From: Pseudomonadota bacterium
Lineage (GTDB): Bacteria; Pseudomonadota; Gammaproteobacteria; Burkholderiales; Burkholderiaceae_C
DNA length: 64,000 bases
Direction: 5' to 3'
Assembly (NCBI GenBank): GCA_029780695.1
Contig: JAKOYD010000131.1
Coordinates: 1-64,000 of the forward strand
Shown here piece by piece: positions 46,551-55,202 of the stretch. The notes beneath the pieces were generated by a model. The model ran no database searches and was not told where the DNA came from. It saw only the letters and a list, made by a program, of their open reading frames with translations. The number at the start of each line of letters is the position of its first letter. The stretch's first letter is position 1. Position numbers and translations under genes: made by a program.

Positions 46551-48536
46551 TCAAAGCGGCTTGATGCTTCCGGGCACGATTTTCGCCCCAAAGTCGCGGA
46601 TCATCTCCTGCACGAACGGGTCGGCCAGCAGCAGCGCTTCGGCCGCCTTCAGGCGCTGGTCGGCGGCGATCTTGTTGCGCCGCGCCGGGCTGTCAGACAC
46701 CGGGCCGATGTCGACACGCAGGCGCACCGCGTGCCCGGCCTCGGCCAGCGCGGCCTGCAGGCGTTCGCGCGCGGCAGACTGGCCGAGCGATTCGCTTTCG
46801 ACCTGCAAGGTCCATTGTCCGTCGGCTCGCACCATCAGCTGCGACTGCAGCGCCAGCTCGCGCACCAACGCGGTAATGGCTTCGCGGGCCACCAAGTCCT
46901 GCACCACGCCGTGCCAGAAGTTGCCTTCGGCCGCTGGCACCAGGGTGGTTGGCACCGGAGCCATGGGCCTGGGCTGAGGGGGCGCTGAATCGGTGATTTC
47001 ATGCACCTTTACAGCTACGGTTTCAGTAGCATCCGGCGCTTGATCCGTGTGCGCGGACGGCGCATTTGGTCGTGAACCCAGCGGTGGAGGCTGCTGGTGC
47101 ACGGGCAGCGACTGCAGCGCGGGGCGGACACGAGTTGGCGCTGGCGGCGGCGCATCGAAGTCACCCATGTCCGGCTCTGGCTCGCCCGCGGGCTCGGCGT
47201 CGGGCGGTGCGAAGGTGCCACCGTCGTCCCACTGGGCGGGCGCGGACTCAGGCAAAGGTGCGCCCGACGCGCCAGCGGACGGCACTGGCGCGGTTTGCCG
47301 CGGCCCCGTGGGCACGGCCGCAGCGCAGACACTGGGTGGTGTCGCCGCGCGCTGGGCGGGCGCAGGTGTTTCCGCCAGCGGCTCAGCCGGCGTTAGAGTT
47401 TTTTTTTCAGCCGTGGCGCTGGCCTGTGAACGCGCCCCTGCCTTGAAAGGCAACAGCCGCAACAGCACCATGGTCAAGCCGGTGTATTCGTCCGGTGCCA
47501 GGCCCAGTTCGGACCGGCCATGGATGCACAGGCTATACAGCAGCTGGGTTTCGTCAGCGGGCAACAGCGCGGCCAGGCGGGCGATTTGCTGCGCGTCGGG
47601 GTCGGTTTCGTCGACCGGCATGTCGGGTACGGCCTGCTGTACGGCCATGCGCTGCAGCACGCTGGCCATGTCTTCGAGCGTGGTGGCGGCGGACTGGCCG
47701 GCCGCGCGCAATTGGTCGACCAACTCGACCACCACGCGGCCGTCGCCCGCGGCCAGCGCCGCGATCAGGCTGAACACCACGCCGCGGTCCACGCTGCCCA
47801 GCATCTGGCGCACCGCGCTTTCGTCCAGCCGACCGGAGCCGAAAGCGATGGCTTGGTCGGTCAGGCTGAGGGCGTCACGCATCGAGCCGCGCGCGCCGCG
47901 CGCCAGCAGTCGCAGCGAGCCGGGGTCGGCCGGCACATTTTCGGCCGCCAGCACGCGCGCGAGGTGATCCAGCACCGTCTCGGCCGCCATGGGACGCAAG
48001 TTGAACTGCAGGCAGCGCGACAACACCGTTACCGGCACCTTCTGCGGATCGGTGGTGGCCAGCACGAACTTGAGGTATTCGGGCGGCTCCTCCAGCGTCT
48101 TCAGCATGGCGTTGAAGGCCGTGTTGGTCAGCATGTGCACTTCGTCGATCATGAAGACCTTGAAGCGGCCCTGCACCGGCTTGTAGACGGCCTGCTCCAG
48201 CAGGCTCTGCACTTCGTCCACGCCGCGGTTGCTGGCGGCGTCCAGTTCGGTGTAGTCGACAAAGCGGCCGGCGTCAATGTCGGTGCAGGCCGGGCACACG
48301 CCGCAAGGCTGGGCCGTGATGCCGCCCTGTCCGTCGGCGCCGATGCAGTTGAGCGACTTGGCCAAAATGCGCGACACGGTCGTCTTGCCAACACCTCGGG
48401 TGCCGGTAAACAGGTAGGCGTGGTGCAGCCGCTGCTGGGTCAACGCGTTGGTGAGGGCCTGCACGACGTGCTCCTGACCCACCATTTCCGAAAAATTACG
48501 CGGACGGTATTTGCGAGCCAGGACCAGATACGACAT
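46551..48536 (-). CDS. dnaX: DNA polymerase III subunits tau and gamma
   Basis: A 661-residue clamp-loader ATPase. Domain I has [20 protein letters not shown] (Walker A), the zinc site with C-x8-C-x2-C ([12 protein letters not shown]), MIDEVHML (Walker B) and [15 protein letters not shown] (sensor). Domain III ends near residue 375. A Pro/Ala-rich linker and the tau-specific domain V follow ([11 protein letters not shown] onward). At codons 376-379 there is a run of nine A residues; slipping in either direction meets a stop within a few codons, giving a gamma-like product of about 380 residues. A palindromic repeat lies in the linker near residues 497-511. TAGAAT ends seven bases before the ATG. 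Confidence 0.96.
   Translation of the reverse strand: MSYLVLARKYRPRNFSEMVGQEHVVQALTNALTQQRLHHAYLFTGTRGVGKTTVSRILAKSLNCIGADGQGGITAQPCGVCPACTDIDAGRFVDYTELDAASNRGVDEVQSLLEQAVYKPVQGRFKVFMIDEVHMLTNTAFNAMLKTLEEPPEYLKFVLATTDPQKVPVTVLSRCLQFNLRPMAAETVLDHLARVLAAENVPADPGSLRLLARGARGSMRDALSLTDQAIAFGSGRLDESAVRQMLGSVDRGVVFSLIAALAAGDGRVVVELVDQLRAAGQSAATTLEDMASVLQRMAVQQAVPDMPVDETDPDAQQIARLAALLPADETQLLYSLCIHGRSELGLAPDEYTGLTMVLLRLLPFKAGARSQASATAEKKTLTPAEPLAETPAPAQRAATPPSVCAAAVPTGPRQTAPVPSAGASGAPLPESAPAQWDDGGTFAPPDAEPAGEPEPDMGDFDAPPPAPTRVRPALQSLPVHQQPPPLGSRPNAPSAHTDQAPDATETVAVKVHEITDSAPPQPRPMAPVPTTLVPAAEGNFWHGVVQDLVAREAITALVRELALQSQLMVRADGQWTLQVESESLGQSAARERLQAALAEAGHAVRLRVDIGPVSDSPARRNKIAADQRLKAAEALLLADPFVQEMIRDFGAKIVPGSIKPL
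47010..47045. repeat. Palindromic repeat within the dnaX linker
   Basis: TTACAGCTACGGTTTCAGTA, then GCATCCGGCGCTTGATCC. The AGCTAC and GCGCTTGAT boxes fit the dispersed repeat. It encodes about 12 residues of the variable linker. Confidence 0.55.
47399..47407 (-). other. A9 slippery run in dnaX, candidate programmed frameshift site
   Basis: On the coding strand the codons read GCT GAA AAA AAA ACT CTA. One base back (or one extra A) gives AAC TCT AAC GCC GGC TGA; one base fewer gives CTC TAA. Either way translation ends right after domain III. Confidence 0.7.
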
Positions 48537-48543
48537 GGCGAGG

Positions 48544-48549
48544 ATTCTA
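48544..48549 (-). promoter_or_regulatory. Candidate -10 box immediately before dnaX start
   Basis: On the minus strand TAGAAT ends seven bases before the ATG at 48536, with no Shine-Dalgarno. It is one of six genes in the window with this leaderless-like layout. Confidence 0.45.
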
Positions 48550-48724
48550 CGGGCCGAAGCCAAGCCGCCGGGATTAGAGGATGGACTCGGAAACGATGCG
48601 CAAATAAGACGGAGACTGTTCCGCAACGCTTAAACACGATATGCTGCAGCGCAACAAAAAAGCATTTCATTCAGCGACTGCGCGGGCACCGCTTGGGGTG
48701 TGCCGATGCCTGGAGCCTCTGCTT

Positions 48725-48994
48725 ATGCCGTACTTTATCGAAGCATCTGACTCAGCAGCGTTCACCGAACGAGCGTGGTCAGATTTGCATGCCCAGGCCG
48801 TTGCACTGAGCCATGCGCTGAGCGACTGCTGTCACCCGCGCGCCGCCCGCCTGCAGGCACGGTTGAGTGCCCATATCGACCCAGATCAGCTGGCCCAACT
48901 GCGCGGCGAAGTGCTGAACGTGCTCGCGCTCAGCTTCGGCGCCGCCGAAGCGCAGCGCCGGCTGCACTGCGCTGCGCCACAGAAGCTACAATAG
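48725..48994 (+). CDS. Small hypothetical protein upstream of ffs
   Basis: A possible 89-residue protein starting MPYFIEASDSAAFTERAWSD and ending in AAPQKLQ. No domain is recognised; it looks soluble and mostly helical, with Cys residues (CCHP). Codon use is close to that of neighbours (G or C at most third positions). It ends two bases past the -10 box of the SRP RNA gene, so its end and that promoter share sequence. It may be real or a chance frame; the 188 bases between it and dnaX show no other gene. Confidence 0.42.
   Translation: MPYFIEASDSAAFTERAWSDLHAQAVALSHALSDCCHPRAARLQARLSAHIDPDQLAQLRGEVLNVLALSFGAAEAQRRLHCAAPQKLQ
48987..48992 (+). promoter_or_regulatory. -10 box of the SRP RNA gene
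   Basis: TACAAT, with the expected RNA start about seven bases later at 48999-49000. Confidence 0.65.
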
Positions 48995-48998
48995 CCCC

Positions 48999-49097
48999 CG
49001 ACGGGCCTTCCCGCATGGCGAAGGAGCCAACCGGGTCAGGTGGGGAACCAAGCAGCCCTAACTTTGGAGTCAGTGCCGGGGTAAAGGCTCGTCACCC
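48999..49097 (+). ncRNA. ffs: Signal recognition particle 4.5S RNA
   Basis: The universally conserved SRP core GGTCAGGTGGGGAACC and AAGCAGCC lies at 49034-49057, close to the E. coli form GGTCAGGTCCGGAAGGAAGCAGCC. The ends close as a stem: GACGGGCCTT (49000-49009) pairs with AAGGCTCGTC (49084-49093) with one G-U pair. The RNA binds Ffh and targets membrane proteins to SecYEG. Ends are inferred from the stem and the TACAAT box and may be off by a few bases. Confidence 0.93.
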
Positions 49098-49243
49098 CCC
49101 ATCACCAAGTCCCGCCTGATTCATCCATCAATTGGAAGCACAAGGGGCGGCGCCCTGCGCGTTGTCCACCGGCTTTGCCATGCGCACTAACGCAGCGAGC
49201 CGAAAGGTGCAGGCAGTGCCATCGGCCGGTCTGCCGGCCCGAG

Positions 49244-49516
49244 TCAAGGTGCGGTGTCAGCGCCTTCCTGCGGCTGAAGCTGGTTCAGCTCGAAGGGCGA
49301 CATGGTCAACAGCACCGTAAGTGCGCTGCAGACCATCATCATGAACCAGAAGATGAGAAAAGTGACGGTGTAGACCGCTTGGCGCGACCAACCGGCCGGC
49401 TTGCCGAACAGGGTCAGCATTTCTGGATCCAGCACGGCGAAGACCATCAATTCGAGCGCGGCCGCGACCAGAAAGGCCGGCCAGGCGATCCAAAACAGGC
49501 GTTGTTTGCTGATCAT
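49244..49516 (-). CDS. Small membrane protein downstream of ccoH
   Basis: A 90-residue protein with two predicted spans: FWIAWPAFLVAAALELMVFA and TVTFLIFWFMMMVCSALTVL. It starts MISKQRLFWIAW and ends in a short polar tail (QLQPQEGADTAP). I do not recognise the family by name; it follows the ccoG-ccoH genes in the same direction and may belong to oxidase assembly. The gap to ccoH is 28 bases, so cotranscription is likely. Confidence 0.75.
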   Translation of the reverse strand: MISKQRLFWIAWPAFLVAAALELMVFAVLDPEMLTLFGKPAGWSRQAVYTVTFLIFWFMMMVCSALTVLLTMSPFELNQLQPQEGADTAP

Positions 49517-49544
49517 GGCGGTGTGGCGAAGTGATACGAGGGGC

Positions 49545-49823
49545 TTACCGACCGGTGCGCGGGTCGGCGGGCTCAGGCGGCACGCCGCCGGTGGCGGCAT
49601 GGTTGCGCGCCTGCATTGCAGGCACGGCGGTCGCACCCACTTCGTCTGCGGGCTGTTGCGCGGCGCGATTGGAGCGCGGCGCGTCGGTATACACCGGGTC
49701 GGGGTGACTGATGGCCAGATAGAGCGTGACGAAAGCGGCCACCACGACCACCGCGGGCCCGCCGACGACGAGCCACATGTGCGGATAGCGCCACCAAGGG
49801 CCGGAACGCTTGGGATCGGTCAT
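49545..49823 (-). CDS. ccoH: CcoH/FixH-like cbb3 oxidase assembly protein (short form)
   Basis: A 92-residue protein with one span (MWLVVGGPAVVVVAAFVTLY) followed by the family-like ISHPDPVYTD. FixH/CcoH proteins are usually about 150 residues with a periplasmic domain; here that part is short and Ala/Pro-rich (AAQQPADEVGATAVPAMQ), as in some betaproteobacteria. It helps cbb3 oxidase assembly at the inner membrane. It lies 19 bases after ccoG, in the same direction. Confidence 0.78.
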   Translation of the reverse strand: MTDPKRSGPWWRYPHMWLVVGGPAVVVVAAFVTLYLAISHPDPVYTDAPRSNRAAQQPADEVGATAVPAMQARNHAATGGVPPEPADPRTGR

Positions 49824-49842
49824 GGTTTGAACTCCTGCGGAT

Positions 49843-51270
49843 TCAGCGCGGCACCAGAAACACGGTTTTTTCGTGCACCGTGCCGACGTCGGAGGCAATG
49901 GTCAGGGTGACCGGATGGGAGCCGGGGGCGGCGCCGTTGTAGGGCAGTTGCATTTGCAAGGGCACCCATAACGCATCGGCCGCCTCCACCTTCACGGTGG
50001 GCTGCGAGGTGAGCATCAGGCCCGGCAGGCCTTCGACGCTGAGGCGATAGTCCTGCGCACGTTCGGTGGCATTCATGATCTGCACGCGGTACACGTTTTC
50101 GATGTTGCCGCCCTGCACGATGCGCGCCAGCGAGGCGCGGTCGCGCACCACGTCGACCTTGAACGGCGTGCGCAGGTAGATGCTGGCCAGCAGCCCCACG
50201 CACACCGCTCCCAGGATGGCGGTATACAGCATGACCCGCGGGCGCATGATGTGGCGGATGATTTCAGCCCGGCCCCAGCGCTCTTCAAGCCCGTGCTGGG
50301 TGGTGTAGCGAATCAGGCCGCGCGGATATCCCACCTTGTCCATCACCTCGTCGCATACGTCGATACAGGCGGCACAACTGATGCACTCGTATTGCAAACC
50401 GTTGCGTATGTCGATGCCCGTGGGGCACACCTGTACGCACAGGGTGCAGTTGACGCAATCACCCAGGTTCAGCGCCTTGGGGTCGGCCTTGCGCGAGCGC
50501 GCGCCGCGCGGCTCGCCGCGCTGCTTGTCGTACGAGACGATCAGCGTGTCCTTGTCGAACATGGCGCTCTGGAAGCGCGCGTAAGGACACATGTACTTGC
50601 AAACCTGCTCGCGCATGAAGCCGGCGTTGCCGTAGGTCGCAAAGCCGTAGAAGAAGATCCAGAACGTTTGCCAGGGGCCGAGCGTCCAGGCAAGCACGTG
50701 CTGCGCCAGTTCGCGGATCGGGGTGAAGTAACCCACGAAGGTGAAGCCAGTCCACAGGCCGACAGCAATCCATGCTGCCTGTTTGGCGGACTTGCGCAGA
50801 AATTTGGCGGTGGACAGGGGCGCCGCGTCGAGCCGCATGCGCGCCGAGCGGTCGCCTTCGATCTTGCGCTCGATCCACAGATAAATTTCGGTGTAGACGG
50901 TTTGCGGACAGGCATAGCCGCACCATTGCCGCCCAGCCACCGCCGTGAACAAAAACAGCAACAGCGCAGAGATGATCAGAATGCCCGACAGGTAGATGAC
51001 ATCCTGCGGATAGAGCACCAGCCCGAAGATGTAAAAGCGCCGCGCCTCGAGGTCGAACAGCATGGCCTGGCGCCCGTTCCACTGCAGCCACGGCATGCCA
51101 TAGAAGAACAGTTGCGTCGCCCAGACGAAGAACCAGCGCCACTTGGCGAACAGGCCCGTGACGCTGCGCGGATAAATCTTCTTGTGGGCCTGGTAGAGGG
51201 AAACCAAGACGTCGTCATCGGCCAGCTTGGCGGATGCAACGGGTTTTTCAGGAGATGCGGGAGTGTTCAA
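49843..51270 (-). CDS. ccoG: Cytochrome c oxidase accessory protein CcoG
   Basis: A 475-residue membrane iron-sulphur protein (FixG/RdxA family), a Cu(II) reductase for cbb3 copper supply in studied species. Four or five spans include FFVWATQLFFYGMPWLQ and GILIISALLLFLFTAVAG. Cys motifs are WCGYACPQTV, CKYMCPYARFQ and a double ferredoxin set: CVNCTLCVQVCPTGIDIR and CISCAACIDVCDEVMD. A C-terminal Ig-like domain follows (VYRVQIMNATERAQDY). It starts at 51270, and a terminator-like hairpin stands between it and ccoP, so it may have its own promoter. Confidence 0.96.
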   Translation of the reverse strand: MNTPASPEKPVASAKLADDDVLVSLYQAHKKIYPRSVTGLFAKWRWFFVWATQLFFYGMPWLQWNGRQAMLFDLEARRFYIFGLVLYPQDVIYLSGILIISALLLFLFTAVAGRQWCGYACPQTVYTEIYLWIERKIEGDRSARMRLDAAPLSTAKFLRKSAKQAAWIAVGLWTGFTFVGYFTPIRELAQHVLAWTLGPWQTFWIFFYGFATYGNAGFMREQVCKYMCPYARFQSAMFDKDTLIVSYDKQRGEPRGARSRKADPKALNLGDCVNCTLCVQVCPTGIDIRNGLQYECISCAACIDVCDEVMDKVGYPRGLIRYTTQHGLEERWGRAEIIRHIMRPRVMLYTAILGAVCVGLLASIYLRTPFKVDVVRDRASLARIVQGGNIENVYRVQIMNATERAQDYRLSVEGLPGLMLTSQPTVKVEAADALWVPLQMQLPYNGAAPGSHPVTLTIASDVGTVHEKTVFLVPR

Positions 51271-51401
51271 GACGACTTCTCGGGAACGAACATCGACAAA
51301 GGGCAGCTATCTCCTCCGGATTCGGCCGACATGCGATGACGACCATGCCCTGTTGCCATTGTATTACTTAAGCCATTGCGCATATAACGATTGAGCATCA
51401 G

Positions 51402-51437
51402 AAAAAAAACCGGGCACACGTGTTTCGCGGCCCGGTC
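51402..51437 (-). terminator. Terminator after ccoP
   Basis: On the minus strand: CCGGGC, a 14-base loop, GCCCGG, then eight T residues. It begins about 20 bases after the ccoP stop and would end or limit the ccoNOQP transcript before ccoG. Confidence 0.82.
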
Positions 51438-51456
51438 TTCCTTCAGCTCAGTGAGC

Positions 51457-52713
51457 TCACATCAGCTTGACTTCCACGCGGCGCGCCTGGGCGCCCGCGC
51501 CGGCCTCGACGTTGTCGGGCTTCTGCAAGTCGATGCTGCCTTCGTCCACGCCCAGCGCCTTGAGCTGGTCGCGCACGGCAACGGCACGCTGCTTGGCCAG
51601 TTCTTCGTTCTGGGCGGCGCTGCCGGTGGAATCGACGTAGCCGCTGACGATGGCCTTCTTGCCGGCTTTCACGCCGGCCACGATTTCGGCCAGGGCTTTG
51701 TCGGCACCACTCGCCACGTCGGCCTTGCCGGTGGCGAAGAAGAACTTGACGATGCCGTTCTCCACGCTGACGGAGGCAGCGTCGGCCACAGCCGCCGCAG
51801 GCGCGCCGGGTACGCCGCCGCCCTTGCCCCACACGTAGGCCGTGAGCACCTTCAGCTGCTCGGGCGTGAATTTCGATTCCCATGCCGGCATGACACCCGT
51901 CTTGCCGTTGTTGATCATGTTCACGATGTGCGCCTCGACGCCGGGGCCATGCGTGAAGATGCCGCTGGTCAGGTTGGGCGCGCCCATGGCAGGGTTGCCC
52001 TTGCCGTCCGCACCGTGGCAGGCCGCGCAGACCATGAACTTTTCCTTGCCCAGGTTGGCGCGCACGGAATCGTGCGGCGCGCCGGACAGGCTCAGCACAT
52101 GGTTGGCGAGGTTGCGCACGTCTTCCGGCGAACCGACCGCGGCGGCCATCGGCGTCATGACGCCCATGCGGCCCTTGGCAATGGTCTCATGGATCTTGTC
52201 GGGCGTGCCGCCCCAGTTCCACTGCTTGTCGGTCAGGTTGGGAAAGCCCTTGCTGCCGCGCGCGTCGGAGCCGTGGCACTGTGCGCAGTTGTTCAGAAAC
52301 AGACGGTCACCGATGGCCATGGCCTCGGGGTCCTTGGACAGCTGCTCGGGCCCCATGCCGGCAAAACGCGCATACAGCGGCGCAACCTGCTCGTTGCCGC
52401 GCGCCACCTCGGCGTCAAACTGGCCCGTCTGCGACCACTTGAGCGAACCGGGGTAGGAACCCAGACCCGGGTAGAGGTATAGGTAGGCAAAGGCGAACAG
52501 GCAGGTCAGCACGAACAGGCCCACCCACCAGCGCGGCAGGGGGTTGTTCATCTCGCGCAGGTCGCCGTCCCAGACGTGGCCCGTGGTGTTGTCGGCAGCC
52601 GTCATCGCCTTGGTCTTGCCACTGATGACGAGCAAGGCCAGGCAGGCCAGAATGCTCAGGATCGTGACGCCGGCGATGAAGACCGACCAGAAGTTGCTCG
52701 TGAAGTCGCTCAT
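51457..52713 (-). CDS. ccoP: cbb3-type cytochrome c oxidase subunit III with C-terminal OmpA-like domain
   Basis: A 418-residue subunit; typical CcoP is about 300. It has two N-terminal spans (about 8-30 and 62-82) and two heme c sites, CAQCH (143-147) and CAACH (229-233), with axial Met in GRMGVMTPMA and TGVMPAWESK. After the normal end near residue 300 comes a Pro/Ala linker, then an OmpA-like domain (315-418) with Asp in GYVDSTG and Arg in KQRAVAV. This tail is about 70% identical by eye to that of HppA in this window. Being on the periplasmic side, it could bind peptidoglycan. Fourth gene of ccoNOQP. Confidence 0.96.
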   Translation of the reverse strand: MSDFTSNFWSVFIAGVTILSILACLALLVISGKTKAMTAADNTTGHVWDGDLREMNNPLPRWWVGLFVLTCLFAFAYLYLYPGLGSYPGSLKWSQTGQFDAEVARGNEQVAPLYARFAGMGPEQLSKDPEAMAIGDRLFLNNCAQCHGSDARGSKGFPNLTDKQWNWGGTPDKIHETIAKGRMGVMTPMAAAVGSPEDVRNLANHVLSLSGAPHDSVRANLGKEKFMVCAACHGADGKGNPAMGAPNLTSGIFTHGPGVEAHIVNMINNGKTGVMPAWESKFTPEQLKVLTAYVWGKGGGVPGAPAAAVADAASVSVENGIVKFFFATGKADVASGADKALAEIVAGVKAGKKAIVSGYVDSTGSAAQNEELAKQRAVAVRDQLKALGVDEGSIDLQKPDNVEAGAGAQARRVEVKLM

Positions 52714-52757
52714 TTTGGGTGTTCCTTATGCTGCAACGCGGGTCATGCCGAATCGCA

Positions 52758-52895
52758 TCAGTCCTGCTGGAAGGGCAACTGGGCGGCTTCGTCGAAATCG
52801 GCCTGGTTGCGGCGTGACCACGCCCAGACCACGATGCCGATGAAGACCAGAAAAGCCACCACTGTCACTATGCTGCGCAGCAGGTTGATGTCCAT
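52758..52895 (-). CDS. ccoQ: cbb3 oxidase subunit CcoQ
   Basis: A 45-residue protein, translated here by hand: it starts MDINLLRSIVTVVAFLVFIG, continues IVVWAWSRRNQADFDEAAQ and ends LPFQQD. One membrane span with a short cytoplasmic tail matches CcoQ, which stabilises the oxidase. It sits between ccoO and ccoP in the normal order, with 23 bases to ccoO and 44 to ccoP. Confidence 0.92.
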   Translation of the reverse strand: MDINLLRSIVTVVAFLVFIGIVVWAWSRRNQADFDEAAQLPFQQD

Positions 52896-52918
52896 GGGGA
52901 ACCTCGCGTTGGGTGCGT

Positions 52919-53539
52919 TTACTTGCGGTGAATGCCCAGCACCTGCAGATAGGCGATGACGGCATCCATCTCGGTCTTGCCCTTGAGTTCTTCAGGCGCC
53001 TTGGCGATCTCGTCGTCGGTGTAGGGCACGCCCACGCGGCGCAGACCGGTCATGTGCGCCGAGATGGTCGCCGCATTGGCCGCGTTGCGCTCGAGCCATG
53101 AATAGGCGGGCATGTTGGATTCGGGCACCACGTCGCGCGGGTTGTTCAGGTGCACACGGTGCCAGTCGTCGCTGTAGCGGCCGCCCACGCGCGCCAGATC
53201 AGGGCCGGTGCGCTTGCTGCCCCACTGGAACGGGTGGTCATAGACGAATTCGCCAGCCACGGAATAAGGACCGTAGCGCAGCGCCTCGGCGCGGAAGGGG
53301 CGGACCATCTGCGAGTGGCAGTTGTAGCAACCCTCGCGCTGATAGATGTCGCGCCCTGCCAGCTGCAGCGCGGTGTAGGGCTTGAGACCCTCGATCGGCT
53401 GCGTGGTGGACTTCTGGAAAAACAGCGGAACAATCTCGACGATACCGCCCACTGCCACGGTGAGCAGGATGAGCACGATCATCAGAAAGTTGCTGGTCTC
53501 GATCTTGGCGTGACCCGTGGTGGGATGTGCTTGAGCCAT
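52919..53539 (-). CDS. ccoO: cbb3-type cytochrome c oxidase subunit II
   Basis: A 206-residue membrane-anchored monoheme cytochrome c. One N-terminal span ([20 protein letters not shown]) is followed by the heme site [14 protein letters not shown] (CxxCH) and an axial Met in [10 protein letters not shown]. It passes electrons from CcoP to CcoN. Start ATG at 53539 has AGGAAGGAG eight bases upstream; an in-frame GTG at 53548 is less likely. Directly after ccoN. Confidence 0.96.
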   Translation of the reverse strand: MAQAHPTTGHAKIETSNFLMIVLILLTVAVGGIVEIVPLFFQKSTTQPIEGLKPYTALQLAGRDIYQREGCYNCHSQMVRPFRAEALRYGPYSVAGEFVYDHPFQWGSKRTGPDLARVGGRYSDDWHRVHLNNPRDVVPESNMPAYSWLERNAANAATISAHMTGLRRVGVPYTDDEIAKAPEELKGKTEMDAVIAYLQVLGIHRK

Positions 53540-53560
53540 GTTGTTCACTCCTTCCTGGCT

Positions 53561-54997
53561 TTAGGCGTGTGCAGCCACGGCCGGAATCTGCACCGGGGTG
53601 GCGCGGCCGGCGGCCGCTGTCTTGAAGGTGTTCCACAGCATGATGACCATGCCACCAAGGTACAGCAGACCACCCAGCAAACGCAGCACGTAGAACGGAT
53701 AGGTCGCCTTGACCGATTCGACGAAGGTGTAAGTCAGCGTGCCGTCGGCGTTGACCGCGCGCCACATCAGGCCTTGCATCACACCGGCAATCCACATCGC
53801 GGCAATGTAGACCACGATACCGATCGTGGCGACCCAGAAGTGCACCTCAACGGCCTTCATGCTGTACATCTGCTTCTGGCCGAACAGGCGCGGGATCAGG
53901 TAGTACATGGAACCCATGGTGATCAGGCCCACCCAGCCCAGCGCACCGGAGTGCACGTGGCCCACCGTCCAGTCGGTGTAATGGCTCAACGCGTTGACGG
54001 TCTTGATGGACATCATCGGGCCTTCGAACGTGGACATGCCGTAGAACGACAGCGACACGATCAGGAAGCGCAGGATCGGGTCGTCACGCAGCTTGTGCCA
54101 GGCGCCGGACAGCGTCATGATGCCGTTGATCATGCCGCCCCAGCTGGGTGCCAGCAGGATCAGCGAGAACAGCATGCCCACGCTTTGCGCCCAGTCCGGC
54201 AGGGCCGTGTAGTGCAGGTGGTGCGGGCCAGCCCACATGTACGTGAAGATCAGCGCCCAGAAGTGGACGATGGACAGGCGATAGCTGTACACCGGACGCT
54301 CGGCCTGCTTGGGAATGAAGTAGTACATCATGCCCAGAAAGCCCGCGGTCAGGAAGAAGCCGACGGCATTGTGGCCGTACCACCACTGAACCATGGCGTC
54401 CTGCACGCCGGCGTAGGCGGAGTAGGACTTCATCATGCCCACCGGGATTTCAGCGCTGTTGACGACGTGCAGCAGCGCCACCGCCAGGATGAACCCACCG
54501 TAGAACCAGTTGGCCACGTAGATGTGCTTGACGCGACGCGTACCCACGGTGCCGAAGAACACCAGCGCGTACGACACCCACACCAGCGTGATCAGGATGT
54601 CGATCGGCCACTCGAGTTCGGCATATTCCTTGCCGGTGGTGAAGCCGAGCGGCAGCGAAACTGCGGCCGCGACGATGACCAATTGCCAGCCCCAGAAGGT
54701 AAACGCCGCCAGCTTGTCGCTGAACAGGCGCACCTGGCAGGTGCGCTGCACCACGTAGTAAGACGTGGCGAACAGGCCGCTGCCACCAAACGCGAAGATC
54801 ACCGCGTTGGTGTGCAGGGGTCGCAATCGTCCATAGCTGAGCCATGGAATGCCCAGATTCAGCTCTGGCCAGGCGAGCTGCGCGGCGACGATCACGCCCA
54901 CCAGCATCCCGACCACGCCCCATACCACCGTCATGATGGCAAATTGCCTGACCACTTTGTCGTTGTAGACCGTGGCCCGTGTATTGGCGAATGTCAT
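53561..54997 (-). CDS. ccoN: cbb3-type cytochrome c oxidase subunit I
   Basis: A 478-residue, 12-span catalytic subunit reducing O2 with high affinity and pumping protons. Heme and Cu ligands are visible: [31 protein letters not shown] (Cu_B His with Tyr later in the family), [16 protein letters not shown] and [13 protein letters not shown], the last with the low-spin and high-spin heme His. Start ATG at 54997 follows AGGAAGAGG; a GTG six bases upstream is possible. It is first of ccoNOQP and lies behind an FNR-type box at 55055-55068. Confidence 0.97.
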   Translation of the reverse strand: MTFANTRATVYNDKVVRQFAIMTVVWGVVGMLVGVIVAAQLAWPELNLGIPWLSYGRLRPLHTNAVIFAFGGSGLFATSYYVVQRTCQVRLFSDKLAAFTFWGWQLVIVAAAVSLPLGFTTGKEYAELEWPIDILITLVWVSYALVFFGTVGTRRVKHIYVANWFYGGFILAVALLHVVNSAEIPVGMMKSYSAYAGVQDAMVQWWYGHNAVGFFLTAGFLGMMYYFIPKQAERPVYSYRLSIVHFWALIFTYMWAGPHHLHYTALPDWAQSVGMLFSLILLAPSWGGMINGIMTLSGAWHKLRDDPILRFLIVSLSFYGMSTFEGPMMSIKTVNALSHYTDWTVGHVHSGALGWVGLITMGSMYYLIPRLFGQKQMYSMKAVEVHFWVATIGIVVYIAAMWIAGVMQGLMWRAVNADGTLTYTFVESVKATYPFYVLRLLGGLLYLGGMVIMLWNTFKTAAAGRATPVQIPAVAAHA

Positions 54998-55026
54998 TTC
55001 CACCTCTTCCTGATAAAACCTTCAGC

Positions 55027-55032
55027 AGTATC
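55027..55032 (-). promoter_or_regulatory. -10 box of the ccoN promoter
   Basis: Minus strand GATACT, centred 32 bases from the centre of the FNR-type box, the spacing expected for a class II FNR promoter (box at -41.5). The leader to ccoN would be about 20-25 bases and includes the AGGAAGAGG site. Confidence 0.65.
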
Positions 55033-55054
55033 CCGACTCGTATTATGGGCTTGG

Positions 55055-55068
55055 TTGACGCAGGTCAA
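55055..55068 (-). promoter_or_regulatory. FNR/ANR-type box upstream of ccoN
   Basis: TTGACGCAGGTCAA, a TTGAC-N4-GTCAA palindrome that overlaps the ccoS stop codon. Together with GATACT downstream it makes a good class II FNR promoter for ccoNOQP. Confidence 0.8.
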
Positions 55069-55202
55069 TCGTGATCCAGAATCCGTTCGCCTTCGCGGTC
55101 GACGTCGTCGAATTGGCCACGGTAGATGGCCCACCACAACGCCCCGAGGATAAAGAACACCAGCACCACCGACAACGGGATGAGCAGGTAAAGAATATCC
55201 AT
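55065..55202 (-). CDS. ccoS: cbb3 oxidase maturation protein CcoS
   Basis: A 45-residue protein with one span: MDILYLLIPLSVVLVFFILG, then ALWWAIYRGQFDDVDREGER and ILDHD. The GALWWAIxxGQFDDLExxG pattern is the CcoS hallmark; it is needed for cofactor insertion into the oxidase. It overlaps the ccoI stop by one base (TGATG). The FNR-type box for ccoN covers its last codons. Confidence 0.95.
   Translation of the reverse strand: MDILYLLIPLSVVLVFFILGALWWAIYRGQFDDVDREGERILDHD

Noticed and set aside
53150-55153. A 667-codon open frame antisense to ccoN and ccoO
   Set aside because: Low-complexity His/Arg/Gln composition typical of a shadow frame; ccoN and ccoO are certain on the other strand.
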